Notes under the pieces: generated by a model
The model's database searches: none
What the model was told of the DNA's origin: nothing
The model's input: only the letters and a program-made list of their open reading frames with translations
Program-made: the position numbers and the translations under genes
Shown: in pieces, positions 54,446-64,000 of the stretch
Layout: each line of letters starts with the position of its first letter
How positions within the stretch are numbered: position 1 is the first letter of the stretch
Origin: Sphingomonas faeni
GTDB taxonomy: Bacteria > Pseudomonadota > Alphaproteobacteria > Sphingomonadales > Sphingomonadaceae
Assembly: GCF_023195535.1 (NCBI RefSeq)
Contig: NZ_JALPNF010000001.1
Span: 620,001 to 684,000 of the forward strand
Length of the DNA: 64,000 bases
Direction of reading: 5' to 3'

Positions 54446-54776
54446 CCGTCGCTTAGGTGGTCGTGTCGGCATTGGAAAGCGCTAACCTTTTGAACAGGGT
54501 GATCCCGGTTTCCTTCGACGGGATCATTGCGCCGTGCAGCACGGAATCCAGACTGGGCTTCGACGTCGCACGAGATGGTGCGACGAGCGCAGGGCAGTTG
54601 CGCAGCGCGTTTTGCCGACCATCGCACGGATATTGCTAGCGGACGAAATATGCGTCAGCTTGCCGGCTGCGCGACGGGGGCACCTTCGTGCACGCCGACC
54701 GGAGGCGATGTCGTCCGGCTTGCTTTATCGATCAGCGTTCAACCGGGGGGTTGCCCCTTCTCGTCCAGGAGTTTCG
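54446..54776. other. 331-base gap between the riboswitch and the M13 peptidase gene
   Basis: It should hold divergent promoters, but I recognise no convincing -35/-10 pair. A perfect 8-bp inverted repeat CGTCGCAC/GTGCGACG with a 6-base spacer lies at 54564-54585 and may be a hairpin or a protein site. No gene seen. Confidence 0.35.
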
Positions 54777-56843
54777 ATGCCGTTCACCCACATTCCCCGC
54801 CTATCGCTCGGCGTCGCCGTGCTCGCCTTGTCGGCGTCGGCCGTCGCGCAGACCCAATCCGCACCGGCGGCGCCACAAGCCTCGACCGGTACGCGCTACG
54901 GGACGTTCGGGATCGACCTGACCGCGGCCGACAAGGCGGTGAAGCCGGGTGACGATTTCTGGACGTATGCGAACGGCAACTGGAACAAGCGGACCGAGAT
55001 CGCCGCCGATCGCACCTCGGCGGGCGGCAGCGTCATTCTCGCCGACCAGGCCGAGCAGCAGGTCCGCACGATCCTCGACGACGCCGCGCGTGATCCGGCC
55101 GCGGTCGGCCCCGGCGCGAAGCAGTTCGGCGACCTGTATGCAAGCTTCATGGACGAAGCCGCGATCGAACGCGCCGGGGCCGCACCGCTGAAGCCGTATT
55201 TCGCGAAAATCGATGCGGCCGGCGACAAGCAGAAGCTGCAAACGCTGTTCTCGACGGTCGGCTATGCCGCGCCGGTCGAGGTCGGCCAGTTGCCCGATCC
55301 AGCCGATCCGAAGCGCTATTCAGTCGCCGCCGGCCAAGGTTCGCTCGGTATGGGCGGTCGCGATTACTATCTCGAACAGGGTCCGAAATACGATACCTTC
55401 CGCACCGCCTATCGTGCGTATGTCGAGAAGATGCTGACCTTGTCCGGGATCCCGGACGCGTCGGCGAAGGCGGATCGGATCGTCGCGTTGGAAACGGCGA
55501 TGGCGAAGGTGCAATGGTCGCCGGTCCAGTCGCGTGACCTCAAGGCGATGCTCAAGCCCATGGATGCGGCAGGTCGTAAGGCACTGGCCCCCGAATTCGA
55601 CTGGCCTTTGCTGCTGTCGACCGCGGGCTATGGCAGTTTCCCGATCGTCTACATGACCAATTCGACCGCGCTGACCGAACTGGGCAAGATCTTTGCGGCG
55701 ACGCCGGTATCGACGTGGCAGGACTGGATGAAGTTCCGTCTCGCCTCGGCCAGCTCCGCCGTGTTGCCCAAGGCGTTCGATCAGGCGACGTTCGATTTCT
55801 ACGGCAAGACGCTCGCCGACCAGCCGTTGCAGCGCGCGCGGTGGAAGCGCGGCATCGCGCTGGTCAACGGGACGATGGGCGAGGCGGTCGGCGAAGTCTA
55901 TGTGAAGCGCCATTACCCGCCCGAGAGCGAAGCGAAAATGGGCGAGCTGATCGCCAATCTGCGCGCCGCGTACAAGGAGCGGATCACCGCGAACACCTGG
56001 ATGGACCAGGCGACCAAGACGCAGGCGCTGGCCAAACTCGCCGCGTTCGATCCGCGGATCGGGCATCCGGTCAAGTATATCGACTATGCATCGTTGCAGG
56101 TCGTTCGCGGCGATCCGGTCGGCAATGCGATGCGCTCGGGCGAGTTCCAGCACCAGCTCGAACTGTCGCGGCTCGGCAAGCCGGTCGATCGCACGCTGTG
56201 GGGCATGACGCCGCAGACCGTGAACGCCTATTATGACCCGCTCAACAACCAGATCACTTTCCCGGCGGCGATCCTGCAGCCCCCCTATTTCGATCCGAAG
56301 GCGGATGCCGCGGTGAATTACGGGGCGATCGGGGCGATCATCGGGCACGAGATGGGGCATGGCTTCGACGACCAGGGCAGCCAGTTTAGTGCGTCCGGCA
56401 AGTTCGAGAACTGGTGGACGCCGGAGGCACGAGCGGCGTTCACGCAGCGCACCGCCGCGCTGTCGAAACAATATGACGCGTATGAGCCGATCCCCGGCGT
56501 GCATGTGAAGGGCGCGCTGACGCTCGGCGAGAATATCGGCGATCTCGGCGGCGTCGAGACCGCCTATGCGGCGTATCAGAAATACCAGGCGGATCACGGC
56601 AAGGCGCCGGTGATCGGCGGATTGACCGGCGACCAGCGGTTCTTCCTGGCTTATGCGCAGGCATGGCAGGCGAAACTGCGCGAAGGCGCGGCGCGGGCGC
56701 GGCTACTGACCGATCCGCATTCGCCACCCTTCTACCGGGTCAACGGCATCGTCCGCAACGTCGACGCATGGTACACGGCGTTCGGCGTAAAGCCGGGTAA
56801 CGCGTTGTACCTGGCGCCCGCACAGCGCGTCCATATCTGGTAA
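54777..56843 (+). CDS. M13-family (neprilysin-like) zinc metallopeptidase, exported
   Basis: 688 residues from the ATG at 54777 with AGGAG upstream. Signal peptide cut near AVAQ. The N-terminal domain starts with KPGDDFWTYANGNW; the catalytic part has IGHEMGHGFDDQG (zinc ligands and catalytic Glu), GENIGDLGG (third ligand) and the C-terminal DPHSPPFYRVNGIVRNV...F substrate-binding signature. It degrades oligopeptides in the periplasm. Monocistronic, ended by a good terminator. Confidence 0.95.
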   Translation: MPFTHIPRLSLGVAVLALSASAVAQTQSAPAAPQASTGTRYGTFGIDLTAADKAVKPGDDFWTYANGNWNKRTEIAADRTSAGGSVILADQAEQQVRTILDDAARDPAAVGPGAKQFGDLYASFMDEAAIERAGAAPLKPYFAKIDAAGDKQKLQTLFSTVGYAAPVEVGQLPDPADPKRYSVAAGQGSLGMGGRDYYLEQGPKYDTFRTAYRAYVEKMLTLSGIPDASAKADRIVALETAMAKVQWSPVQSRDLKAMLKPMDAAGRKALAPEFDWPLLLSTAGYGSFPIVYMTNSTALTELGKIFAATPVSTWQDWMKFRLASASSAVLPKAFDQATFDFYGKTLADQPLQRARWKRGIALVNGTMGEAVGEVYVKRHYPPESEAKMGELIANLRAAYKERITANTWMDQATKTQALAKLAAFDPRIGHPVKYIDYASLQVVRGDPVGNAMRSGEFQHQLELSRLGKPVDRTLWGMTPQTVNAYYDPLNNQITFPAAILQPPYFDPKADAAVNYGAIGAIIGHEMGHGFDDQGSQFSASGKFENWWTPEARAAFTQRTAALSKQYDAYEPIPGVHVKGALTLGENIGDLGGVETAYAAYQKYQADHGKAPVIGGLTGDQRFFLAYAQAWQAKLREGAARARLLTDPHSPPFYRVNGIVRNVDAWYTAFGVKPGNALYLAPAQRVHIW

Positions 56844-56848
56844 CCAGG

Positions 56849-56882
56849 CGGGACGTGTGGCGCTGGCCGCACGTCCCGTTTT
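56849..56882 (+). terminator. Rho-independent terminator of the M13 peptidase gene
   Basis: CGGGACGTG pairs perfectly with CACGTCCCG across a 12-base loop and is followed at once by TTTT, six bases after the stop codon. Confidence 0.85.
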
Positions 56883-56976
56883 CCAAGGCGTTTGGTACGT
56901 AGTCCGGCACCAGCATCGTCGCCACGGGCGGATCGACTAGCCGGTCGCGGGACGGGGCGTTGCGAGGACTGCGGGG

Positions 56977-57013
56977 CGGCCTGCTTGGGATGCCTCTACA
57001 TCCAAGCAGGCCG
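56977..57013 (-). terminator. Hairpin downstream of secA
   Basis: CGGCCTGCTTGG and CCAAGCAGGCCG form a strong 12-bp stem (extended by ATG/CAT pairing with one mismatch) starting 12 bases after the secA stop. There is no T-run on the secA strand, so it is a tentative terminator. Confidence 0.5.
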
Positions 57014-57024
57014 GACTCATTCGA

Positions 57025-59763
<2,739 letters not shown>

Positions 59764-59861
59764 GGGCTGATTTCCTGAATTTATGACGCGGCGGCACGCT
59801 GAGGGCACGCACGCGGGGAGAGATAGGGCGGCCCGTAAGCCGAGGGGTCAGAAGCCCGACG

Positions 59862-60113
59862 CTATTCGCGCCGGCGGTCCGCCCAGATCGGAGCCTTGCT
59901 AAAGGCGATAACCCGCAACGCCGCGGAGACGGAAACGTCTTCCAACGACGCCAGAACGGCGGCCGGCCGTATCGCAACCTTGACCGGCGCTGCCGCCACC
60001 GACTGCGAGCAAACGCTGCCCTGCGCGACAGCCTGTGCCGACTGGCCACGCACGCCCGGCACCGCGCCGGTCAGCGCGGACAGGAGGGCGGAAAGGAGCA
60101 GCAGCAGGTTCAT
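59862..60113 (-). CDS. Small exported hypothetical protein
   Basis: 83 residues from the ATG at 60113. The N-terminus MNLLLLLSALLSALTGAVPG is a strong signal peptide or membrane helix; the rest is Ala/Val-rich (AVAQGSVCSQSVAAAPVKVAIRP) with one cysteine. No family assigned. It lies 35 bases after the TonB-like gene on the same strand and upstream of secA. The Shine-Dalgarno match is poor. Confidence 0.5.
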   Translation of the reverse strand: MNLLLLLSALLSALTGAVPGVRGQSAQAVAQGSVCSQSVAAAPVKVAIRPAAVLASLEDVSVSAALRVIAFSKAPIWADRRRE

Positions 60114-60148
60114 GCAGCACCGGCTGTATGCGAGCTTGCGGCATAAAT

Positions 60149-60664
60149 CTACCGTTCGTCTCGTGGCAGCGCCCATCGAACGCGGGGAAGCTCGAAGCGC
60201 GACGCGATCGCTGCGCCACGCGCATCGCGCGCCGGCCGGAAGCGACCGTGACGGACCGCCGCGCGGCATGTCCCGCGATCGAGCCTCCTGATACCGCTTC
60301 CGGCGAGTATCTCGCAGGCCTCGACGCGGCCATCGATGCCGACGAGTAGCGCGACGCGGACCGCGCCCTCCTGTTCGGCCCGGATCGCAGCCGGGGGATA
60401 GTCATCGGGACCGAACCATTCCGCATAGCTGCCGATCGGGCGCGCCGTGGTGACGGCAACGGGAAGATCACGGGGGAGAATCGTCGGGTACGGGGACCGC
60501 CAGGAGCGATAACCGTCCTTGGCGATGAGCAGGATGCAGGCGGCGAAGGCAAGGCTGCACGCCGCGATCAGCGCGAGGACGGTGACCATCACGATCCTGC
60601 TGCTGCCATCGAACCGGGCATCCAAGCGGCTAGGATATGGTTCGCTTACGTTTGCGTCCTTCAT
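60149..60664 (-). CDS. TonB-family energy transducer-like protein
   Basis: 171 residues from the ATG at 60664 (GAGGGGG upstream). A single membrane helix (IVMVTVLALIAACSLAFAACILLIA, residues about 24-48) anchors it, and the periplasmic part carries a TonB C-terminal fold: DDYPPAAIRAEQEGAVRVALLVGIDGRV, then CEILAGSGIRRLDRGTC and a final RW. It is shorter than classical TonB and lacks the long Pro-rich linker, so it may be a specialised or accessory TonB. No exbB/exbD here. Confidence 0.75.
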   Translation of the reverse strand: MKDANVSEPYPSRLDARFDGSSRIVMVTVLALIAACSLAFAACILLIAKDGYRSWRSPYPTILPRDLPVAVTTARPIGSYAEWFGPDDYPPAAIRAEQEGAVRVALLVGIDGRVEACEILAGSGIRRLDRGTCRAAVRHGRFRPARDARGAAIASRFELPRVRWALPRDER

Positions 60665-60764
60665 CGTAGAGCCCCCTCGCGCCATCTTGGACACCGGCGG
60701 ACCGTGGACGGTCAAGCGCGATCGGCGATCTTGCCGCCCGGATTGCAGCGACTATGAAGGCGAG

Positions 60765-61985
60765 ATGCAGACATCGCCGCTCGCCTTGCCCTTCCCCGCC
60801 GCCCCTTCGATCGACGGAGTCGCGCTGCATGTCGCGCGTGCGCAATATAAAAGCTGGGATCGGTGCGACCTGACGTTCGTGACGCTGGAACCGGGGACCG
60901 TGGTCGCCGGTGTGCTGACGCAGAGCAAGTGTCCCTCGCCCGAGGTGGAGTGGTGCCGTGCGGCGCTGACGCTTGGTCAGGCGCGGGCGCTGGTGGTGAA
61001 TGCCGGCAATTCGAACGCCTTCACCGGTTCGCGCGGGCGTGCGGCAGTCGAGGCGATCGCGGCGCGGACGGCGGCGCATCTAGGGTGCCAGCCTTCGGAC
61101 GTGTTCGTGTCCTCGACCGGGGTGATCGGGGTGCCGTTGCCGATCGACAAGGCCGAAGCGGGACTCGACGCTGCGTTCGCTGCGGCGCCGTGCGGCTGGG
61201 AGGATGCGGCGGCAACGATCATGACGACCGACACCTTCGCCAAGGGCGCGGTGACGACCGCGGTGGTCGGCGACCGGACCGTGACGCTGGTGGGGATCAT
61301 CAAGGGCTCGGGGATGATCGCGCCGGACATGGCGACGATGCTCGGCTTCATCTTCACCGATGCCGCGGTCGAGGCCGAGTTCCTGCAGACCGCGCTATCG
61401 AAGGCGAACGCGCCGAGCTTCTCGTGCATCACGGTCGACAGCGATACCTCGACCAGCGACACGGTGCTGGCGTTCGCGACGGGCAAGGCAGGCAATGCTA
61501 CACTAGCGGACGACGACGGCGTGGGGGCGGATGCGTTCCGCGCAGCGTTGGCGGACCTGTGCCACCAGCTCGCCATGCTCGTCGTCCGCGACGGCGAGGG
61601 CGCGCAGAAGCTGATCGAGATTCAGGTGACGGGCGCCGACAGCGATCGTAGCGCACACCGCATCGCGATGAGCATCGCCAACTCGCCGTTGGTGAAGACC
61701 GCGATCGCCGGCGAGGACGCGAACTGGGGGCGGGTCGTCATGGCGGTCGGCAAAGCCGGCGAACCCGCCGATCGCGACACGCTCTCGATTCGGTTCGGGA
61801 ATACGCAGGTCGCCGAGGGCGGCTTGGCGCTGAGCGGTTACGACGAGGCGCCAGTGGCGGCGCATCTCAAGGGCCAGGAAATAGAAATCGGCGTCGACCT
61901 CGCACTAGGCGAAGGGCGGGCCACCGTATGGACCTGCGACCTTACTCACGGCTACATCTCGATCAACGCCGACTATCGGAGCTAA
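60765..61985 (+). CDS. argJ: Bifunctional glutamate N-acetyltransferase / amino-acid acetyltransferase
   Basis: 406 residues from the ATG at 60765; the longer open frame upstream is not part of the family. It makes N-acetylglutamate and recycles the acetyl group in arginine synthesis. The self-cleavage site with the nucleophilic threonine is in IAPDMATMLGF; VNAGNSNAFTG, VSSTGVIGVPLP and the C-terminal ISINADYRS are family signatures. Confidence 0.96.
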   Translation: MQTSPLALPFPAAPSIDGVALHVARAQYKSWDRCDLTFVTLEPGTVVAGVLTQSKCPSPEVEWCRAALTLGQARALVVNAGNSNAFTGSRGRAAVEAIAARTAAHLGCQPSDVFVSSTGVIGVPLPIDKAEAGLDAAFAAAPCGWEDAAATIMTTDTFAKGAVTTAVVGDRTVTLVGIIKGSGMIAPDMATMLGFIFTDAAVEAEFLQTALSKANAPSFSCITVDSDTSTSDTVLAFATGKAGNATLADDDGVGADAFRAALADLCHQLAMLVVRDGEGAQKLIEIQVTGADSDRSAHRIAMSIANSPLVKTAIAGEDANWGRVVMAVGKAGEPADRDTLSIRFGNTQVAEGGLALSGYDEAPVAAHLKGQEIEIGVDLALGEGRATVWTCDLTHGYISINADYRS

Positions 61986-61995
61986 CCCCCTATTG

Positions 61996-62081
61996 CCGTC
62001 ACCCCAGCGAAAGCTGGGGTATCCCGGTTGGTGAGCGGGGTGGCTCGAACCGGGAGATCCCAGCTTTCGCTGGGATGACGG
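61996..62081. repeat. 86-bp REP-like palindromic element, copy 2
   Basis: Arms run from CCGTCACCCCAGCG at 61996 and the AACCGGGAG to GATGACGG stretch ending at 62081; here about 34 bases on each side pair. It shares its last 34 bases exactly with copy 1 (47437-47470). It lies between the convergent argJ and trxA genes, a usual position for REP elements. Confidence 0.88.
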
Positions 62082-62096
62082 AGGGGTGGGTGTTGG

Positions 62097-62420
62097 TTAC
62101 GCCAGCTCGCCCTCGAGCCAGGCCTTCAGGCGGCCCTTGGGCTCCGCGCCGACCTTGGTTGCCGCGGGTGCGCCGCCCTTGAACAGGATCATCGTCGGGA
62201 TGCCGCGGACGCCGTACTTGCCCGGCGCGTCGGGGTTCTCGTCGATGTTGAGCTTGGCGATCGTCACCTTCTCGCCGAGTTCCTCCGAAATTTCCTCGAG
62301 CGAGGGTCCGATCATCTTGCACGGGCCGCACCATTCCGCCCAGAAATCGACGAGCACGGGCCCGTCGGCGTTCAGTACGTCCGCATCGAAGCTGGCATCG
62401 GTGATCTGCTTGGTCGCCAT
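62097..62420 (-). CDS. trxA: Thioredoxin
   Basis: 107 residues from the ATG at 62420 with AAGGAGAA upstream. Active site [10 protein letters not shown], cis-proline in GIPTMILFK. General cytoplasmic disulfide reductase. Downstream of and co-directional with addA (64-base gap). Confidence 0.97.
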   Translation of the reverse strand: MATKQITDASFDADVLNADGPVLVDFWAEWCGPCKMIGPSLEEISEELGEKVTIAKLNIDENPDAPGKYGVRGIPTMILFKGGAPAATKVGAEPKGRLKAWLEGELA

Positions 62421-62484
62421 CGTGAATTCTCCTTGGTTAAACGCCATCTAGGGTGGCGCGGTCGTCGGCTCAACCATCGGGGCG

Positions 62485-64000
62485 CTAGCTTTGCTCCGTC
62501 GCCCGATAGCGCGGCTTGTGCTCGGCGAGCAGTTCGGCCGGCAACGCGATCAGCCGCGGGCCGGCGGTGTAGAGCAATGCCGCCTCGACCGACCGTCCCG
62601 GAAAGATCACGCGCAGCGCCTCGACATAGGCCGCGAGTTGCTTGACGTGATAGTCCGGCACGTCGGCGAGGCCGTAGGGTGCCCGGCGCCCGGTCTTGAA
62701 ATCGACCACGCGGATGCGGTCCGCCTCGATCAACAGGCGATCGACCGTGCCCGATACGACGATGCCGTTGGCGAGCGTCGCGGCGATCGGTGCCTCCGCC
62801 AGCGTGTCCGCGCCGAACAGGTCGGCAAAGCGCGGATCGTCGAGTACGCCGGCAACGCTGGCGACGATCTCCGATCGCGCGGCGGCATCGTCGACACCGC
62901 CCGCCTTGGCGAGCCAGCGATCTGCCGCCTGCGTGCGCTCGCTCGGCGCTATGGCGGGCAGGCGTTCGAACAGCGCGTGGATCAGCCGCCCGCGTTCCGC
63001 CGCGAGCCGCATCGCCGGGGTTGGAGGCGGATCGGATACCGCATCCTCGCCGAGCGCGGAGGGCGACAGCGGCCGCGGCGGGCGCGCCTCGACCGGGGCC
63101 GGCTGGTGCGCCCAGTCGGGCAGTTGCGCGGTGTTGATCGCGGTCGCCTGGTGCGAGGTCTTGGCGACGATCGCGGGTTGCGCTTCGGTACCGTGGAAGG
63201 TTCTCGCGCCGTCCGCTTCGCCTACCCCCAACGCGAGCAATGCGCGGTCGGCTGCGGCATACCAGCTGTTGGTCGGCGGCACGCCCTGCGCGCGCATGCC
63301 CAGCGCCCCGGCAATCACGAGGCGTTCCTCGGCGCGTGTCGCGGCGACGTAGAACAGCCGCCAATGCTCCTCGAGTTCGCGCTGTTCGGCGGCTGACACG
63401 ACCGCGTCCAACGGCCCGCCGCGTTCGATCGAGCGCGGGCGGAACACCGGGATCGGCGCAGCGCCGGGTTCAGGCGCCCATTTCAGGATCGAACGCGGTG
63501 CCGCCGACGGATCGGCGGTCGCGTCGGCGAGGATCACCAGCGGCGCCTGCAACCCCTTCGCGCCGTGCGCGGTCATTACGCGGACGGCATCGAGCGGCGC
63601 GGACGGATCGCGGACGATCTCGACATCGCCGCGATCGAACCAGTCGAGGAAGCGCTGCAACGACGGCGTCGTCGTGCTCTCGAAGGTCAGCGCGGCGTTG
63701 AGCAGTTCCTCGATCGGGTCGCGCGCCTCGGTGCCTAGCCGGCGGATCAGCTTTCGCCGGCCATCGAGTGGCCCCGACAGCAGTTCCTCAAGAAACTGAT
63801 ACGGGGTGGCAATATCCGCCCGCGCCAGCATCGCCAGCAACGGGGCGAGCCGCGCAGGCGACTGCGTGCGTTGTAGGTGGCGCCACAACGGGCCGGCTTC
63901 CCGCGGTGCCGCCGCCATCAGCTCGTCCTGCGTCCAGCCGATCAACGGCGAGACGAGCAGCGCCGCGACGCTCAAATCGTCCTCGGGCTGCAACACGAAG
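62485..64000 (-). CDS. addA: Double-strand-break repair helicase-nuclease AddA, 5' part outside window
   Basis: About 505 C-terminal residues are visible; the frame stays open to the window edge. Helicase motifs V and VI are seen in VMTAHGAKGLQAPLVIL and YVAATRAEERL, and the RecB-type nuclease domain at the C-terminus has VDFKTGR and QLAAYVEAL. With AddB it resects DNA ends for recombination. The gene order addA-trxA is common in sphingomonads. Confidence 0.94.
   Translation of the reverse strand, partial: FVLQPEDDLSVAALLVSPLIGWTQDELMAAAPREAGPLWRHLQRTQSPARLAPLLAMLARADIATPYQFLEELLSGPLDGRRKLIRRLGTEARDPIEELLNAALTFESTTTPSLQRFLDWFDRGDVEIVRDPSAPLDAVRVMTAHGAKGLQAPLVILADATADPSAAPRSILKWAPEPGAAPIPVFRPRSIERGGPLDAVVSAAEQRELEEHWRLFYVAATRAEERLVIAGALGMRAQGVPPTNSWYAAADRALLALGVGEADGARTFHGTEAQPAIVAKTSHQATAINTAQLPDWAHQPAPVEARPPRPLSPSALGEDAVSDPPPTPAMRLAAERGRLIHALFERLPAIAPSERTQAADRWLAKAGGVDDAAARSEIVASVAGVLDDPRFADLFGADTLAEAPIAATLANGIVVSGTVDRLLIEADRIRVVDFKTGRRAPYGLADVPDYHVKQLAAYVEALRVIFPGRSVEAALLYTAGPRLIALPAELLAEHKPRYRATEQS

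Overview
The window is high-GC DNA from the chromosome of an alphaproteobacterium, most likely Sphingomonas or a close relative (Sphingomonadaceae). This rests on gene content: three TonB-dependent receptors, many secreted glycoside hydrolases with Tat-type leaders, a B12-dependent ribonucleotide reductase, a glycine-rich YpfJ-type metalloprotease, and an addA-trxA / argJ / secA housekeeping block. I saw no tRNA, rRNA, CRISPR, phage or transposase gene. Both ends cut genes: an MFS transporter on the left and addA on the right.

Layout. 1-5.7 kb: hexuronate-type MFS transporter, LacI regulator, nrdJ behind an NrdR-box-like site, and a secreted esterase. 5.7-10.8 kb: a tightly overlapping operon for a membrane-linked molybdenum hydroxylase (two-subunit Ior type plus tri-haem cytochrome c), led by an acidic Gly/Glu-repeat peptide and divergent from a PiuC-like dioxygenase. 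11-13.1 kb: a K+ channel with an RCK domain and a class A beta-lactamase-like lipoprotein. 13.3-21.6 kb: glucuronoxylan/glucuronate use (uxuA, GntR/FCD regulator, GH115 alpha-glucuronidase, a GH51 relic, a TonB receptor), with two matching GntR-type operators. 22.3-27.8 kb: signalling (a PAS-GGDEF-EAL protein with a nonsense codon in its EAL domain, a membrane GGDEF-EAL protein, an RpfF-like DSF synthase).

28.5-38 kb: a second carbohydrate locus (GPH-type symporter, GH3, LacI regulator, TonB receptor, GH144/PF10091-type lipoprotein) whose content suggests beta-1,2-glucan use; a perfect palindromic LacI operator lies in the divergent promoter. 38-47 kb: ferredoxin-reductase-like flavoprotein, SGNH protein, short-chain-acyl regulator family protein divergent from a 54-aa protein, CDF transporter, two secreted proteins, 3-hydroxybutyrate dehydrogenase, metalloprotease. 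47-50 kb: palindromic repeats, DUF427, Spx/ArsC-like protein, GH127. 50.3-54.4 kb: a TPP riboswitch ahead of TonB receptor - APH-fold kinase - PnuC/PnuT permease, read as a thiamine-salvage operon. 54.8-64 kb: M13 peptidase, secA, TonB-like protein, argJ, trxA, addA.

The three TonB receptors each sit with a plausible cargo pathway (glucuronoxylan fragments, beta-glucan fragments, thiamine), and a TonB-type protein is encoded at 60 kb. Dispersed palindromic elements occur in several intergenic gaps. Start sites were moved inward from the longest frame wherever a Shine-Dalgarno sequence, a signal peptide or the family N-terminus favoured it.
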